Below are positions 1 to 9,370 of a stretch of DNA of 64,000 nt, piece by piece (the stretch's first letter is position 1; each line of letters begins with the position of its first letter). Made by a program: the position numbers and the translations under genes. Origin of the DNA: Halomonas sp. 328. Its GTDB lineage: Bacteria > Pseudomonadota > Gammaproteobacteria > Pseudomonadales > Halomonadaceae. The stretch spans positions 142,452 through 206,451 of the forward strand of contig NZ_JADOTW010000001.1 in assembly GCF_015645095.1 (NCBI RefSeq), in the 5' to 3' direction. The notes under the pieces were generated by a model. The model did no database searches, was not told the DNA's origin, and saw only the letters and a program-made list of their open reading frames with translations.

Positions 1-2
1 AT

Positions 3-320
3 GACACCATGCCCGAGGCGGCCGGCTTCGGCCTGGAGACCGCCCACGAGGCGGTCAGCCAGGGCGGCGTGGACGGCCAGGCCGTGTCCACCAGCGCCAG
101 CGATGGCCGTAGCGGCAGCGGCGCCGCCCATGCCGGGGGTAGCGCCAGGGGCCATGCCGGCGGTGGTGCCGGCGGTGGTGGTGCCGGCGGCGGCGGCGGT
201 GGTGCCGGCGGCGGCGGCGGTGGTGCCGGCGGCGGTGGTGCCGGCGGCGGTGGTGCCGGCGGTGGTGGTGCCGGCGGTGGTGGTGCCGGCGGTGGCGGTG
301 GTGCCGGCGGCCGCAACTAA
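3..320 (+). CDS. C-terminal part of a glycine-rich protein (5' end outside window)
   Basis: The frame is open from the window edge to a TAA at 318-320, so this is probably the 3' end of a longer gene; an ATG at 9 exists but I see no ribosome binding site because the upstream sequence is missing. The first ~45 visible residues are of mixed composition; the last ~55 are almost only Gly and Ala (GGGGAGGGG-type runs), ending GRN. I do not recognise the protein. A frame +1 reading of the same DNA gives an Ala/Pro/Val-rich peptide that runs into the downstream terminator hairpin, so the glycine frame is preferred. A terminator 20 bp after the stop supports a real gene end here. Confidence 0.5.
   Translation, partial: DTMPEAAGFGLETAHEAVSQGGVDGQAVSTSASDGRSGSGAAHAGGSARGHAGGGAGGGGAGGGGGGAGGGGGGAGGGGAGGGGAGGGGAGGGGAGGGGGAGGRN
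155..312 (+). repeat. GGT/GCC/GGC minisatellite in the glycine-rich tail
   Basis: Imperfect tandem units of 12 to 15 bases built from GGT, GGT, GCC, GGC triplets. All unit lengths are multiples of three, so expansion or contraction would keep the frame and change only the length of the Gly/Ala tail. Confidence 0.8.
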
Positions 321-340
321 GCCGCCCAGCACAGCACGAG

Positions 341-373
341 TGCCCGCCACCCCAGGGTAGCGGGCATTTTATT
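341..373 (+). terminator. rho-independent terminator of the glycine-rich gene
   Basis: Stem TGCCCGC (341-347) with GCGGGCA (360-366), inner pairing ACC/GGT, followed by TTTTATT at 367-373. It starts 20 bp after the TAA stop. Confidence 0.75.
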
Positions 374-457
374 CGCTTATCCCCCGGTCGCTTTGACAGC
401 CACCGAAGAAGCTGGAATCATATTTGTGAAAACTATTTCCACAAAAGGATTCCGAAC

Positions 458-673
458 ATGCCCATCGTCAATATCCAGCTGATCGAAGGCCGCAGCGCCG
501 CCCAGAAGGAGGCGCTGATCGAGAAGGTCACCGAGGCCTGCGTGGCGTCCATCGACTGCACCCCGGAGAGCGTGCGCATCCTGCTCTCCGATGTCGCCAC
601 CCAGCACTTCGGCGTGGCCGGGGAGTCGGTGGCCAAGCGCCGCGCCGCCAAGGAGACCAGCGGCGCCTCGTAG
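458..673 (+). CDS. 4-oxalocrotonate tautomerase family protein
   Basis: 71 residues, the normal size of a 4-OT-type tautomerase subunit. After removal of Met1 the N-terminal proline is the expected catalytic base, and both active-site arginines of the family are present (IEGR, Arg11, and ESVR, Arg39, in processed numbering). These enzymes interconvert enol and keto forms of small 2-oxo acids; the physiological substrate cannot be told from sequence. The start is supported by AAAGGA at 445-449 just upstream. A 6-bp inverted repeat (TTTGTG/CACAAA, 423-445) lies between the preceding terminator and the ribosome binding site. The gene looks monocistronic: it is followed at once by a palindrome and hairpins. 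Confidence 0.85.
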   Translation: MPIVNIQLIEGRSAAQKEALIEKVTEACVASIDCTPESVRILLSDVATQHFGVAGESVAKRRAAKETSGAS

Positions 674-708
674 GTCGGATAAGCGAGCCTATGGCGAGCT
701 CATCCGAC
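674..708. repeat. REP-like palindrome
   Basis: GTCGGAT (674-680) pairs with ATCCGAC (702-708); after internal mismatches, AGC/GCT and GCC/GGC pair around a TAT loop. It starts at the base after the tautomerase stop codon, the usual location of repetitive extragenic palindromes. I see no second exact copy in this window. Confidence 0.5.
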
Positions 709-733
709 GCCCTGTCACGAGGATCCCCCCACT

Positions 734-759
734 TCGGGCCCGGCATTGACCGGGCCCGA
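734..759. terminator. GC-rich hairpin, possible bidirectional terminator
   Basis: Perfect 10-bp stem TCGGGCCCGG (734-743) with CCGGGCCCGA (750-759), loop CATTGA. The downstream sequence has only TTT, so termination efficiency is uncertain. It lies between the convergent tautomerase and puuC genes. Confidence 0.4.
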
Positions 760-785
760 GGCGTTTCAGTGGATCACCACGCCAC

Positions 786-812
786 AAAAAAGCCGGCCCC
801 GTAGAGGCCGGC
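786..812 (-). terminator. rho-independent terminator of the puuD-spuC-puuC operon
   Basis: On the minus strand GCCGGCC, a short loop, GGCCGGC, then six T residues (plus-strand A run at 786-791). It lies about 75 bp after the puuC stop. Confidence 0.8.
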
Positions 813-887
813 AAACCGATAGCGGCAGACACCCGCCGATCAGTGCATCGCTCGCTTTTTCATCGCCCTCGAGAGCGGGCGGGACGC

Positions 888-2392
<1,505 letters not shown>

Positions 2393-2396
<4 letters not shown>

Positions 2397-3769
2397 GCGG
2401 TCTCCTCCGGCTGGGGGGTCCGGGCCAGGCGCGCCGCGGTGGCGTCCAGGGCCAGGCGCGCCTTGCTCACCAGCTCATCGATTTCGGCGTGGCTGATCAC
2501 CAGGGGCGGTGAAATGATCATGGTATCACCCACCGAGCGCATCACCAGGCCACCCTCGAAGCAGAGATCACGGCACAGGTTGCCGGCACCCAGGGCCTTG
2601 TCGAAGCGCTCGCCGGTGGCCGGGTCGATCAGTTCCAGGGCACCCATCAGGCCCAGGGAGCGGGCCTGGCCGACCAGCGGATGCTCGGCCAGTTCGCTCC
2701 AGCGCTTGGCCAGGTAGGGGCCGAGGTCGTCACGCACCCGCTCCACCACCCCTTCGGCCTCCATCAGCTCCAGGTTCTTCAACGCCACGGCGGCGCAGGT
2801 GGGATGGCCGGAGTAGGTAAAGCCGTGGAAGAACTCGCCGCCCTCCTCGATCAGGGTCTCGGCGACCCGCTCCGCCACCAGGACCCCGCCGATCGGCAGG
2901 TAGCCGGAGGAGAGGCCCTTGGCGATGGGCATCAGGTCGGGCTTGAGGTCGTAGTGAACGCTGCCGAACCACTCGCCGAGCCGCCCGAAGCCGCAGATCA
3001 CCTCGTCGGCCACCAGCAGGATGTCGTACTTGGCCAGCACCGCCTTGACCGCCGGCCAGTAGCTCTCCGGGGGCATGATGGCACCGCCGGCGCCCTGCAC
3101 CGGCTCGGCGATAAAGGCACCGACGTTCTCCTCGCCGAGCTCGAGGATCTTCGCCTCCAGGGCCGCGGCGCACTCGCGGCCGAAGGCCTCGGGGCTCTGA
3201 TCGCGCCCCTCGCCGAACCAGTAGGGCTGGCGGATATGGGCGATGTTCGGCACGCAGGGACCGCCCTGGCCATGCATGGCGTCCATGCCACCGAGGCTCA
3301 TGCCGGCCAGGGTGGAGCCGTGGTAGCCGTTCTCGCGACCGATGATCCACTGCTTCTCCGGCTTCCCCTTGAGGGCCCAGTAGCGGCGGACCATGCGCAG
3401 CACGGTGTCGTTGGCCTCGGAGCCGGAGCCGGTGAAGAAGACATGGCTGATATGCTCCGGCGCCAGCTGCACCAGCTTCTCGGCCAGCTTCACCGCCGGC
3501 GGATGGGTGGTCTTGAAGAAGTTGTTGTAGTAGGGCAGCTGGGTCAGCTGGGTGGTGGCCGCCTCCACCAGCTCCTGGCGGCCATAGCCCAGGTTGACGC
3601 ACCACAGGCCGGCCATGCCGTCGAGGATGCGGTTGCCCTCGCTGTCATGGATATAGACGCCCTCGGCGCGCTCGATGATACGGCTGCCCTCCTCCCCCAG
3701 CGCCTTGAAGTCGGTGAAGGGGTGCAGGTGGTAGGCGCGATCCAGGGCCTGATAGTCACGAGTGCTCAT
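2393..3769 (-). CDS. spuC: class III aminotransferase, polyamine:pyruvate type
   Basis: 458 residues from ATG at 3769. That start is preferred over a TTG at 3775 because GGAG lies 8 nt from the ATG but only 3 from the TTG. It is a fold-type I PLP enzyme of class III: GSGSEANDT binds the cofactor phosphate, VADEVICGFGR carries the PLP-ring aspartate, and PIAKGLSSGY carries the Schiff-base lysine. The overall sequence resembles SpuC of Pseudomonas, which moves an amino group from putrescine to pyruvate and gives 4-aminobutyraldehyde. It sits between puuD (24 bp upstream) and puuC (4-bp overlap), so the cell has a glutamylation-independent entry into the pathway. Exact amine preference is inferred. 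Confidence 0.8.
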
Positions 3770-3793
3770 TGGCAATGTCTCCGCTGGGGGCCC

Positions 3794-4585
3794 TCAGGCC
3801 GGCTGAGTGGGGGTAGAAGGGGCGAGAGCGCTGGCCTGATGGGCCACGCAGGCCGCGGCGAAGCCACGGAACAGGGCATCGTGGAGGGCATGCTCCCGGG
3901 GCTGCCACTCCGGGTGCCACTGCACCGCCAGGGCGAAGGCGGCGGCATCGGCCACCGAGACCGCCTCGATCAGGCCGTCCGGGGCCCAGGCCTCGGCGAC
4001 CAGCCCCTCGCCCAGGCGGTCGATGCCTTGCTGGTGCAGGGAGTTGACCCGTGAGCGGGTCTCGCCGAACAGCCGTGCCAGGGCGCCATCGGCGCGCAGC
4101 TCCAGGTCGTGCACCGGCGCATACTGGGCGGCCTTGTCGGCACCACCGGGTTCCCGGTGATCGAGCATCCCGGGCACGTCCTGCACGGCCTGGTGCAGGC
4201 TGCCGCCGAAGGCCACATTGAGCTCCTGGAAGCCGCGACAGATGCCCAGCAGCGGCAGCTCCAGGGCCAAAGCCGCATGGATCCAGGTCAGGGCGGCGGC
4301 ATCGCGATGGCGGTCATCACGGGTATTCTGGGGCGCCCGCTCGGCGCCGTAGCGATGGGGCTCGACGTTGGTGTAGCTGCCGGTCAGCAGCAGCCCGTCG
4401 ACCCGGGAGAGCAGCTCCCGGGCCGCGTCGCGGTCATCCTCCTGATCGCTCCATACCGGCAGGATCACCGGGTTGAGCCCATACTCACGCAGGGCGCTCA
4501 GGTACTTGTCGGTCACCATCTGGGCGGCGTGTCCTTCCACCTCACGGCGGCAGGCAATCACCCCCACCAGGGGTCTTGCGGTCAT
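3794..4585 (-). CDS. puuD: gamma-glutamyl-gamma-aminobutyrate hydrolase
   Basis: 263 residues, class I glutamine-amidotransferase-like hydrolase (peptidase C26 family). The nucleophile elbow is LLGICRGFQELN and the His-x-Glu of the triad is in QWHPEWQ near the C-terminus. PuuD cleaves gamma-glutamyl-GABA to glutamate and GABA, the last step of the glutamylated putrescine route. GAGGAG precedes the ATG. It is the first gene of the minus-strand operon puuD-spuC-puuC and is divergent from puuA1 across a 249-bp AT-rich gap, the same logic as spuA/spuB in Pseudomonas. Confidence 0.88.
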   Translation of the reverse strand: MTARPLVGVIACRREVEGHAAQMVTDKYLSALREYGLNPVILPVWSDQEDDRDAARELLSRVDGLLLTGSYTNVEPHRYGAERAPQNTRDDRHRDAAALTWIHAALALELPLLGICRGFQELNVAFGGSLHQAVQDVPGMLDHREPGGADKAAQYAPVHDLELRADGALARLFGETRSRVNSLHQQGIDRLGEGLVAEAWAPDGLIEAVSVADAAAFALAVQWHPEWQPREHALHDALFRGFAAACVAHQASALAPSTPTQPA

Positions 4586-4834
4586 GGCTGGCTCCTCGCA
4601 GGGTCGCTCGGGCGTTGTTATGGTTTACTCAACATACCGCCGTTGATTTATCTTTCCAAGCGCCGTCGTAACCAAATCCATTGATAGATATATAAATAAC
4701 TGTTTTTAAAAATAAATATCTCGATTTATCCAAAAGTCTAAGACCCGCAAAAACGTAAAGGATTTGACAACACCCACCCACCAAGAAAGGATAAAGGTCA
4801 TCAACAACGACCATAAGCCCCATAGGTGAGCGCC
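4586..4834. promoter_or_regulatory. AT-rich divergent promoter region between puuD and puuA1
   Basis: No credible gene. The segment 4640-4760 is strikingly A+T rich compared with its surroundings, as expected for promoters of both directions. A TTGACA at 4764-4769 could be a plus-strand -35, but the best -10-like match (GATAAA at 4790-4795) is 20 bp away, so I do not assign the promoter firmly. AGGTGA at 4825-4830 is the puuA1 ribosome binding site. Confidence 0.5.
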
Positions 4835-6211
4835 ATGTCTTCCACCCCCACCGATGACGTCCAGGCCTTTCTCGACCGCCACCCGGAGATCGACAGCTTC
4901 GACCTGCTGATCAGCGACCTCAACGGCGTCATCCGCGGCAAGCGCATCCCCCGGGACAACCTGACCAAGGCCTACCAGAGCGGCATCGCCCTGCCCGCCT
5001 CGGTCTTCGCCCTGGATATCAACGGCAACACCATCGAGGAGACCGGCCTGGGCCTGGCCACCGGCGACGGCGACCGCCTCTGTCGACCGATTCCCGGCAG
5101 CCTGATGCCGGTGCCCTGGCTGCGCGGCGGCCGCCAGGGGCAACTGCTGATGACCATGGTAGAGCCCGACGAGTCGCCCTTCTTCGCCGACCCCCGCCAG
5201 GTGCTCTCCCGGGTGCTGGGACGCCTGACCGCCCTGGGCCTGACCCCGGTGGTGGCCCTGGAGCTGGAGTTCTACCTGGTGGACCGCCAGCGTAACGAGG
5301 CGGGGCTGATTCAGCCGCCCCGCTCCCCGGGCAGCGGCGAGCGGGCCACCCAGAGCCAGCTCTACTCGATGCTGGAGCTGGACGAATACGCCGACTTCCT
5401 GGAGGAGATCCAGAGCGCCGCCGAGGTCCAGGGCCTGCCCCTGGATACCGCCCTCAAGGAGTGCGCCCCGGGGCAGTTCGAGGTCAACCTGATCCACTGC
5501 GCCGATGCTGTCCAGGCCTGTGACAGCGCCGTGCTGCTCAAGCGCCTGATCAAGGGCGTGGCCCTCAAGCATGGCTTCGAGGCCACCTTCATGGCCAAGC
5601 CCTACGGCCAGGAGGCCGGCAACGGCACCCATGTGCATATCAGCCTGCTCGACGCCGAGGGCAATAACGTCTTCAGCGAGCCCGGCGACGATGTCCTCGG
5701 TAGCGCCCGCCTCAACCAGGCGGTGGCCGGCCTGCTGGAGCGCATGCCCAGTTCCATGGCGCTGTTCGCCCCCAACCTCAACTCCTTCCGCCGCCTGCAG
5801 CCGGGCCTCTATGTGCCCATGGCCCCTACCTGGGGCTTCGACAACCGCTCGGTGGCCCTGCGCGTGCCCTCCGGGCCGCGGGCGGCACGGCGTATCGAGC
5901 ACCGGGTGGCCGGCGCCGACGTCAACCCCTACCTGCTGCTGGCGACCCTGCTGGCCTCCCTGCACGATGGCCTGACCCGCGAGCTGACCCCGCCGCCGGC
6001 GATCACCGGCAACGCCTACGAGCAGGTGGAAGACAGCCTGACCAACAGCTGGCAGCAGGCCCTGGACCTGCTGGAAGCCGACGAGGTGCTGGGCGAGGCC
6101 CTGGGCCGCGACTTTATCCGCGTCTTCGTGGCCAACCGCCGCGCCGAGCGGGCCCAGGCCATGCAGGCGGTGAGTCAGTTGGAATATGACTGGTATCTAC
6201 GCCACGTCTGA
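4835..6211 (+). CDS. puuA: glutamate-putrescine ligase (glutamine synthetase family), copy 1
   Basis: 458 residues from ATG at 4835; an in-frame GTG at 4826 overlaps the ribosome binding site AGGTGA and is less likely. Glutamine synthetase-like fold: an N-terminal beta-grasp part (DLLISDLNGVIRGKRIP), then the catalytic domain with ELEFYLVD, GQFEVNL, HVHISLLD and SLRVPSG-type (ALRVPSGPRAARRIEHR) metal, ammonia and ATP site motifs. In this family PuuA forms gamma-glutamyl-putrescine from glutamate, putrescine and ATP. A paralogue lies at 17925-19271. It is divergent from puuD. A fragment of an intergenic repeat lies 30 bp after the stop. Confidence 0.87.
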   Translation: MSSTPTDDVQAFLDRHPEIDSFDLLISDLNGVIRGKRIPRDNLTKAYQSGIALPASVFALDINGNTIEETGLGLATGDGDRLCRPIPGSLMPVPWLRGGRQGQLLMTMVEPDESPFFADPRQVLSRVLGRLTALGLTPVVALELEFYLVDRQRNEAGLIQPPRSPGSGERATQSQLYSMLELDEYADFLEEIQSAAEVQGLPLDTALKECAPGQFEVNLIHCADAVQACDSAVLLKRLIKGVALKHGFEATFMAKPYGQEAGNGTHVHISLLDAEGNNVFSEPGDDVLGSARLNQAVAGLLERMPSSMALFAPNLNSFRRLQPGLYVPMAPTWGFDNRSVALRVPSGPRAARRIEHRVAGADVNPYLLLATLLASLHDGLTRELTPPPAITGNAYEQVEDSLTNSWQQALDLLEADEVLGEALGRDFIRVFVANRRAERAQAMQAVSQLEYDWYLRHV

Positions 6212-6240
6212 TCGCCCTGCCGGGTTATCGCAGTGGAATA

Positions 6241-6263
6241 GCCAAGGGTAGCCCCGGGCCTCC
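6241..6263 (-). repeat. fragment of the intergenic repeat family (left end, reversed)
   Basis: On the minus strand this reads GGAGGCCCGGGGCTACCCT followed by TGGC, matching the left end of the repeats at 11956, 21112, 22865 and 33437. Only the terminal ~20 bp are recognisable. It lies 30 bp downstream of the puuA1 stop. Confidence 0.6.
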
Positions 6264-6378
6264 GCGTAGACAGCGTGCCAACTGCGACAGCCTTACCGAA
6301 GAGTGGCCGCACCCACTTCTCGGCGTAGCGATCTGTCCTGATCCACTCAGCGTACAACACCAAGAAAACACGGAATCT

Positions 6379-6399
6379 CCGGCTCGCGATGCGAGCCGG
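6379..6399. other. hairpin upstream of the antiporter gene
   Basis: Perfect 9-bp stem CCGGCTCGC/GCGAGCCGG with a GAT loop, about 50 bp before the start codon at 6451. There is no T run after it, so it is more likely a leader structure than a terminator. Confidence 0.4.
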
Positions 6400-6450
6400 C
6401 GGGCCGGGATTTGCCCATCCAACGACCCCCACAACAACGAGGCAACCTCC

Positions 6451-8370
6451 ATGGAAACTCCCAAACGACGACTCTGGCTGACCGGCCTGCTGCTCCTGCT
6501 GCTGATGGCCGCCGGCCCCCTGCTGGCCGACGAGCGCCTGTCGACGCCCGGCCTGATCCTTCAGGGGGTGGGCTTCGAGATCGCCGTCGGCGCCGACGCC
6601 GACCACCGCCTGACCCTGGATGGCCGGCCGTTGACGCTGGTCGAGGGCGAGGCGGGCCAGTGGCTCGCCGAGGCGACCCTCGGCGAGGGTGCCGGCGTTC
6701 TGGAACTCTTCGACGCCCAGGGCCAGTTGCTGGAACGCCAGGCGCTCTCGGCGATTCCCGCCTGGCTCTCCCTGGTCCCGGCACTGACCGCCATCGGCAT
6801 CGCCCTGGTCTTCCGCCAGGTGATCGTGGCGCTCTTCCTGGGCATCCTGCTGGGCGGCTGGATCTACCACGGCATGAGCGCCGCGGCCCTGTTCACCGCC
6901 TTCAACGAGACGGTGAGCGTGCACCTGCTGGAGGCCGCCAGCGACAGCGAACACATGGCGGTGGTGCTCTTCTGTTTGCTGATCGGCGGCATGGTAGGGA
7001 TCATCTCCCGTAACGGCGGCACCCAGGGGATCGCGGCACGGATCACCCGCTATATCCGTAACCGCCGCCAGGCCCAGACCACCACCGGCCTGCTGGGGCT
7101 GGCCATCTTCTTCGACGACTACGCCAATGCGCTGATCGTCGGCAACACCATGCGCAATATCTTCGACAAGCTGCGCATCTCCCGGGCCAAGCTCGCCTAT
7201 ATCGTCGACTGCACCGCAGCGCCGGTCTCGGCGGTACTGCTGGTGACCACCTGGATCGGCTTCCAGGTCGGCCTGATTCAGCAGGCCATGAGCGATATCG
7301 ACGACTGGAACGAGTCCGCCTACAGCGTCTTCATCCAGGCCCTGCCCTATAACTTCTACCCCTTCCTGGCGGTGGCCTTCGTCTTCCTGCTGGTGTGGAG
7401 CCGCCGCGACTTTGGCCCCATGCTCGCCGCCGAGCGCCGCGCCCTCGCCGGCCATGCCAGCCGCTCGCCGGTGACGCCCCGGGAGGCGGTCGTCGAAGAG
7501 GCCGAGATCGAGACCAAGCCGGGCATCGCCCTGCGCGCCACCAATGCGGTGATTCCCATGCTGGTGCTGGTCGCCTTCACCATCGGCGGGATCTACACCA
7601 CCGGCGCCGCCGAGCTGGGCCCGGGCGATCACGGCATCTGGGATATCTTCGGCGAAGGGGACGCCTTCGCCGCCATGATGTGGGGCTCCCTGGCCGCCTG
7701 TGTCACCGCCGTGGTGATGACCCTGGCGCAGCGCCTGATGACCATGAGCGAGACCACCCACTACTGGTTCGAGGGGGTCAAGTCGATGCTGCTGCCCCTG
7801 ACCATCCTGATGATGGCCTGGGCCCTGGCCAACGTGAACGCCTCGCTCGGCACCAGCGATTTCCTGATCGCCGCCCTCGGCGAGGCGCTCTCGCCCCAGT
7901 GGCTGCCGGCCGCCATCTTCACCCTGGCCGCCTTCACCGCCTTCGCCACCGGCTCCTCCTGGGGCGTGATGGGAATCATGATGCCGCTGACCATTCCCCT
8001 GGCCTGGGCGATCCTCGACCTGCATGGCCTGGCGGGCACCGCCGAGGGCATGCCGCTGCTCTACGCCTCGGTGGCCGGGGTGCTGGCCGGCGCGGTCTGG
8101 GGCGACCACTGCTCGCCGCTGGCCGAGTCGACCCTGCTGGCGGCCATGGCCAGCGGCTGCGACCTGATCGAGCATGTGCGCACCCAGTTGCCCTATGCGC
8201 TGCTGGTCGGCGTGGTGGCCCTGCTGTTCGGCACCGTGGCGGTGGGTCATGGCGTCAGCTGGTGGCTGGGCCTGATCGTCGGCCTGGGCGTGCTGGCCCT
8301 GGCCCTGCGCCTGCTCGGCAAGCGCGCCGAGGATGGCGTCGCCGAAGGGAATCCCGCCCTCGCCAAGTAA
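6451..8370 (+). CDS. NhaC-family Na+/H+ antiporter with an N-terminal extracytoplasmic extension
   Basis: 639 residues. The N-terminus has a signal-like hydrophobic segment (about residues 8-25, ending in an AxA-type site before DERLS), then about 80 polar residues with beta-domain character, and then a polytopic membrane domain from about residue 108 onward with many hydrophobic segments. The domain has the character of the Na+/H+ antiporter NhaC superfamily, for example FFDDYANALIVGNTMR and TGSSWGVMGIMMPLTIPLAW. Members exchange Na+ for H+ or for small organic ions, so the substrate here is open; proximity to puu genes makes an amine or amino-acid exchange worth considering. It follows puuA1 on the same strand after 239 bp. 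Confidence 0.75.
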   Translation: METPKRRLWLTGLLLLLLMAAGPLLADERLSTPGLILQGVGFEIAVGADADHRLTLDGRPLTLVEGEAGQWLAEATLGEGAGVLELFDAQGQLLERQALSAIPAWLSLVPALTAIGIALVFRQVIVALFLGILLGGWIYHGMSAAALFTAFNETVSVHLLEAASDSEHMAVVLFCLLIGGMVGIISRNGGTQGIAARITRYIRNRRQAQTTTGLLGLAIFFDDYANALIVGNTMRNIFDKLRISRAKLAYIVDCTAAPVSAVLLVTTWIGFQVGLIQQAMSDIDDWNESAYSVFIQALPYNFYPFLAVAFVFLLVWSRRDFGPMLAAERRALAGHASRSPVTPREAVVEEAEIETKPGIALRATNAVIPMLVLVAFTIGGIYTTGAAELGPGDHGIWDIFGEGDAFAAMMWGSLAACVTAVVMTLAQRLMTMSETTHYWFEGVKSMLLPLTILMMAWALANVNASLGTSDFLIAALGEALSPQWLPAAIFTLAAFTAFATGSSWGVMGIMMPLTIPLAWAILDLHGLAGTAEGMPLLYASVAGVLAGAVWGDHCSPLAESTLLAAMASGCDLIEHVRTQLPYALLVGVVALLFGTVAVGHGVSWWLGLIVGLGVLALALRLLGKRAEDGVAEGNPALAK

Positions 8371-8389
8371 CGGCGTCATGCACGGAAAC

Positions 8390-8421
8390 GCCAAGGGGGC
8401 CGCAATCGCGGCCCCCTTGGC
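8390..8421. terminator. long perfect hairpin between convergent genes
   Basis: 14-bp perfect stem (8390-8403 with 8408-8421) and an AATC loop. It lies 20 bp after the antiporter stop and 47 bp before the stop of the convergent glycine-zipper gene. Short T stretches follow on both sides, so a bidirectional terminator is likely though not textbook. Confidence 0.65.
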
Positions 8422-8467
8422 ACTTTAGGACGGGAGACAGGCCCCTTGGCCTGGCCAGTCGAGTCGC

Positions 8468-9049
8468 TTAGGCGTCACGCTCGGCGACCGCCGTGGCCTG
8501 CCACTGCACCTGGCCCTCCACCACCGGCAGGCGCTCCGCCTGGGGCGGGTTATCCAGGCGCTGGGTGCGCACCTCGTCGTCGAGGCGGTAGCTGACGTTA
8601 TAGCCCAGATGTTCCTCATGGGTTTCGGTCACGGTATGGCACTGCCGCTCGGTGACCGGCTGCACCTGATTGGCCTCGACGCGGTTCTGCACCTCGCGTC
8701 CGGCCAGGCCGCCGCCCACGGCACCGGCTACGGTGGCCAGCTTGCGGCCGCTGCCGCCGCCCACCTGGTTGCCCAGCAGGCCACCGACGATGGCTCCGGC
8801 GGCGGTACCCACGAGGCGGTTGGGGTCCTGGGTCGGGGCCTGGCGGTAGGTGACCACCTCCTCGCACACCTCCCGGGGCACCTCGCTGCGGCGCACCGCG
8901 GGCTCCACCCCCAGCACCTCGGCATAGACCGGGGCGGGCACATCCACCGCCGACTCGCCGGCGAACTGCTGCCCCTGGTAGGCCCCCAGGGCCAGGCCCC
9001 CCAGGCCCAGGACCGCCAGACTGGTTCCGACGATAATGGCTTTACTCAT
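8468..9049 (-). CDS. glycine-zipper 2TM domain envelope protein
   Basis: 193 residues from the ATG at 9049, chosen because GAGGAGG lies 5-6 nt upstream; a longer frame reaching 9139 has no such site. The N-terminus (MSKAIIVGTSLAVLGLGG) is a hydrophobic anchor. The middle has the alternating glycine pattern of a 2TM glycine zipper (GTAAGAIVGGLLGNQVGG and GAVGGGLAGREVQN), as in the Rickettsia 17-kDa antigen family. Conserved cysteines flank the zipper (REVCEE and RQCHTV). Proteins of this type sit in the cell envelope; no enzymatic role is known. It looks monocistronic. Confidence 0.8.
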   Translation of the reverse strand: MSKAIIVGTSLAVLGLGGLALGAYQGQQFAGESAVDVPAPVYAEVLGVEPAVRRSEVPREVCEEVVTYRQAPTQDPNRLVGTAAGAIVGGLLGNQVGGGSGRKLATVAGAVGGGLAGREVQNRVEANQVQPVTERQCHTVTETHEEHLGYNVSYRLDDEVRTQRLDNPPQAERLPVVEGQVQWQATAVAERDA

Positions 9050-9370
9050 GACGCCTCCTCGATTCTCAACGGGTGACGAGGCGCCTGCTCCATGGATCAC
9101 TCGGCGCGACGAGACGACATCCGGCCGTCTCATCGGCAATCACTACAAGACGCTCCCAGTATAAGCCTCCCCCACCCCGCCTCCGTACCCCGGCGGCAAG
9201 TTGTCATGAGCTTGCATCGGTTGTCGCCCGTTAGCGACGCCCAGGCACCATGCTCGAGAGCGACTCCTATCATCGACAGGGCGACACCCACCCTCTCCGA
9301 GCCACCGGCTCGGTCGTGAGGCTGCACTAGGCTAAAACCACCATGGCTTCCTCGAGGAAGGAGATACCCA
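9050..9370. promoter_or_regulatory. divergent intergenic region
   Basis: 321 bp between the glycine-zipper gene (minus) and the FAD/GcvT oxidoreductase (plus); promoters for both must be here. No gene is supported. Visible structure: a 7-bp hairpin CCGAGCC/GGCTCGG at 9297-9313, and GAAGGAG before the ATG at 9371. I could not assign -10 and -35 boxes with confidence. Confidence 0.4.

Noticed and set aside
1..360. Ala/Pro/Val-rich frame over the first 360 bases
   Set aside because: It ends inside the terminator hairpin at 341-373, whereas the glycine-rich frame stops 20 bp before it.
4640..4760. AT-rich tract as a sign of horizontal transfer or an attachment site
   Set aside because: It is confined to a divergent promoter gap; the flanking genes have the composition of their neighbours and no integrase or direct repeats are present.
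4629..4823. 64-codon minus-strand frame in the puuD-puuA1 gap
   Set aside because: Lies in the AT-rich promoter region with biased composition and no ribosome binding site.
6175..8394. 739-codon open frame antisense to the NhaC-type antiporter
   Set aside because: His/Gln/Gly-rich shadow translation; the plus strand encodes a clear polytopic membrane protein.
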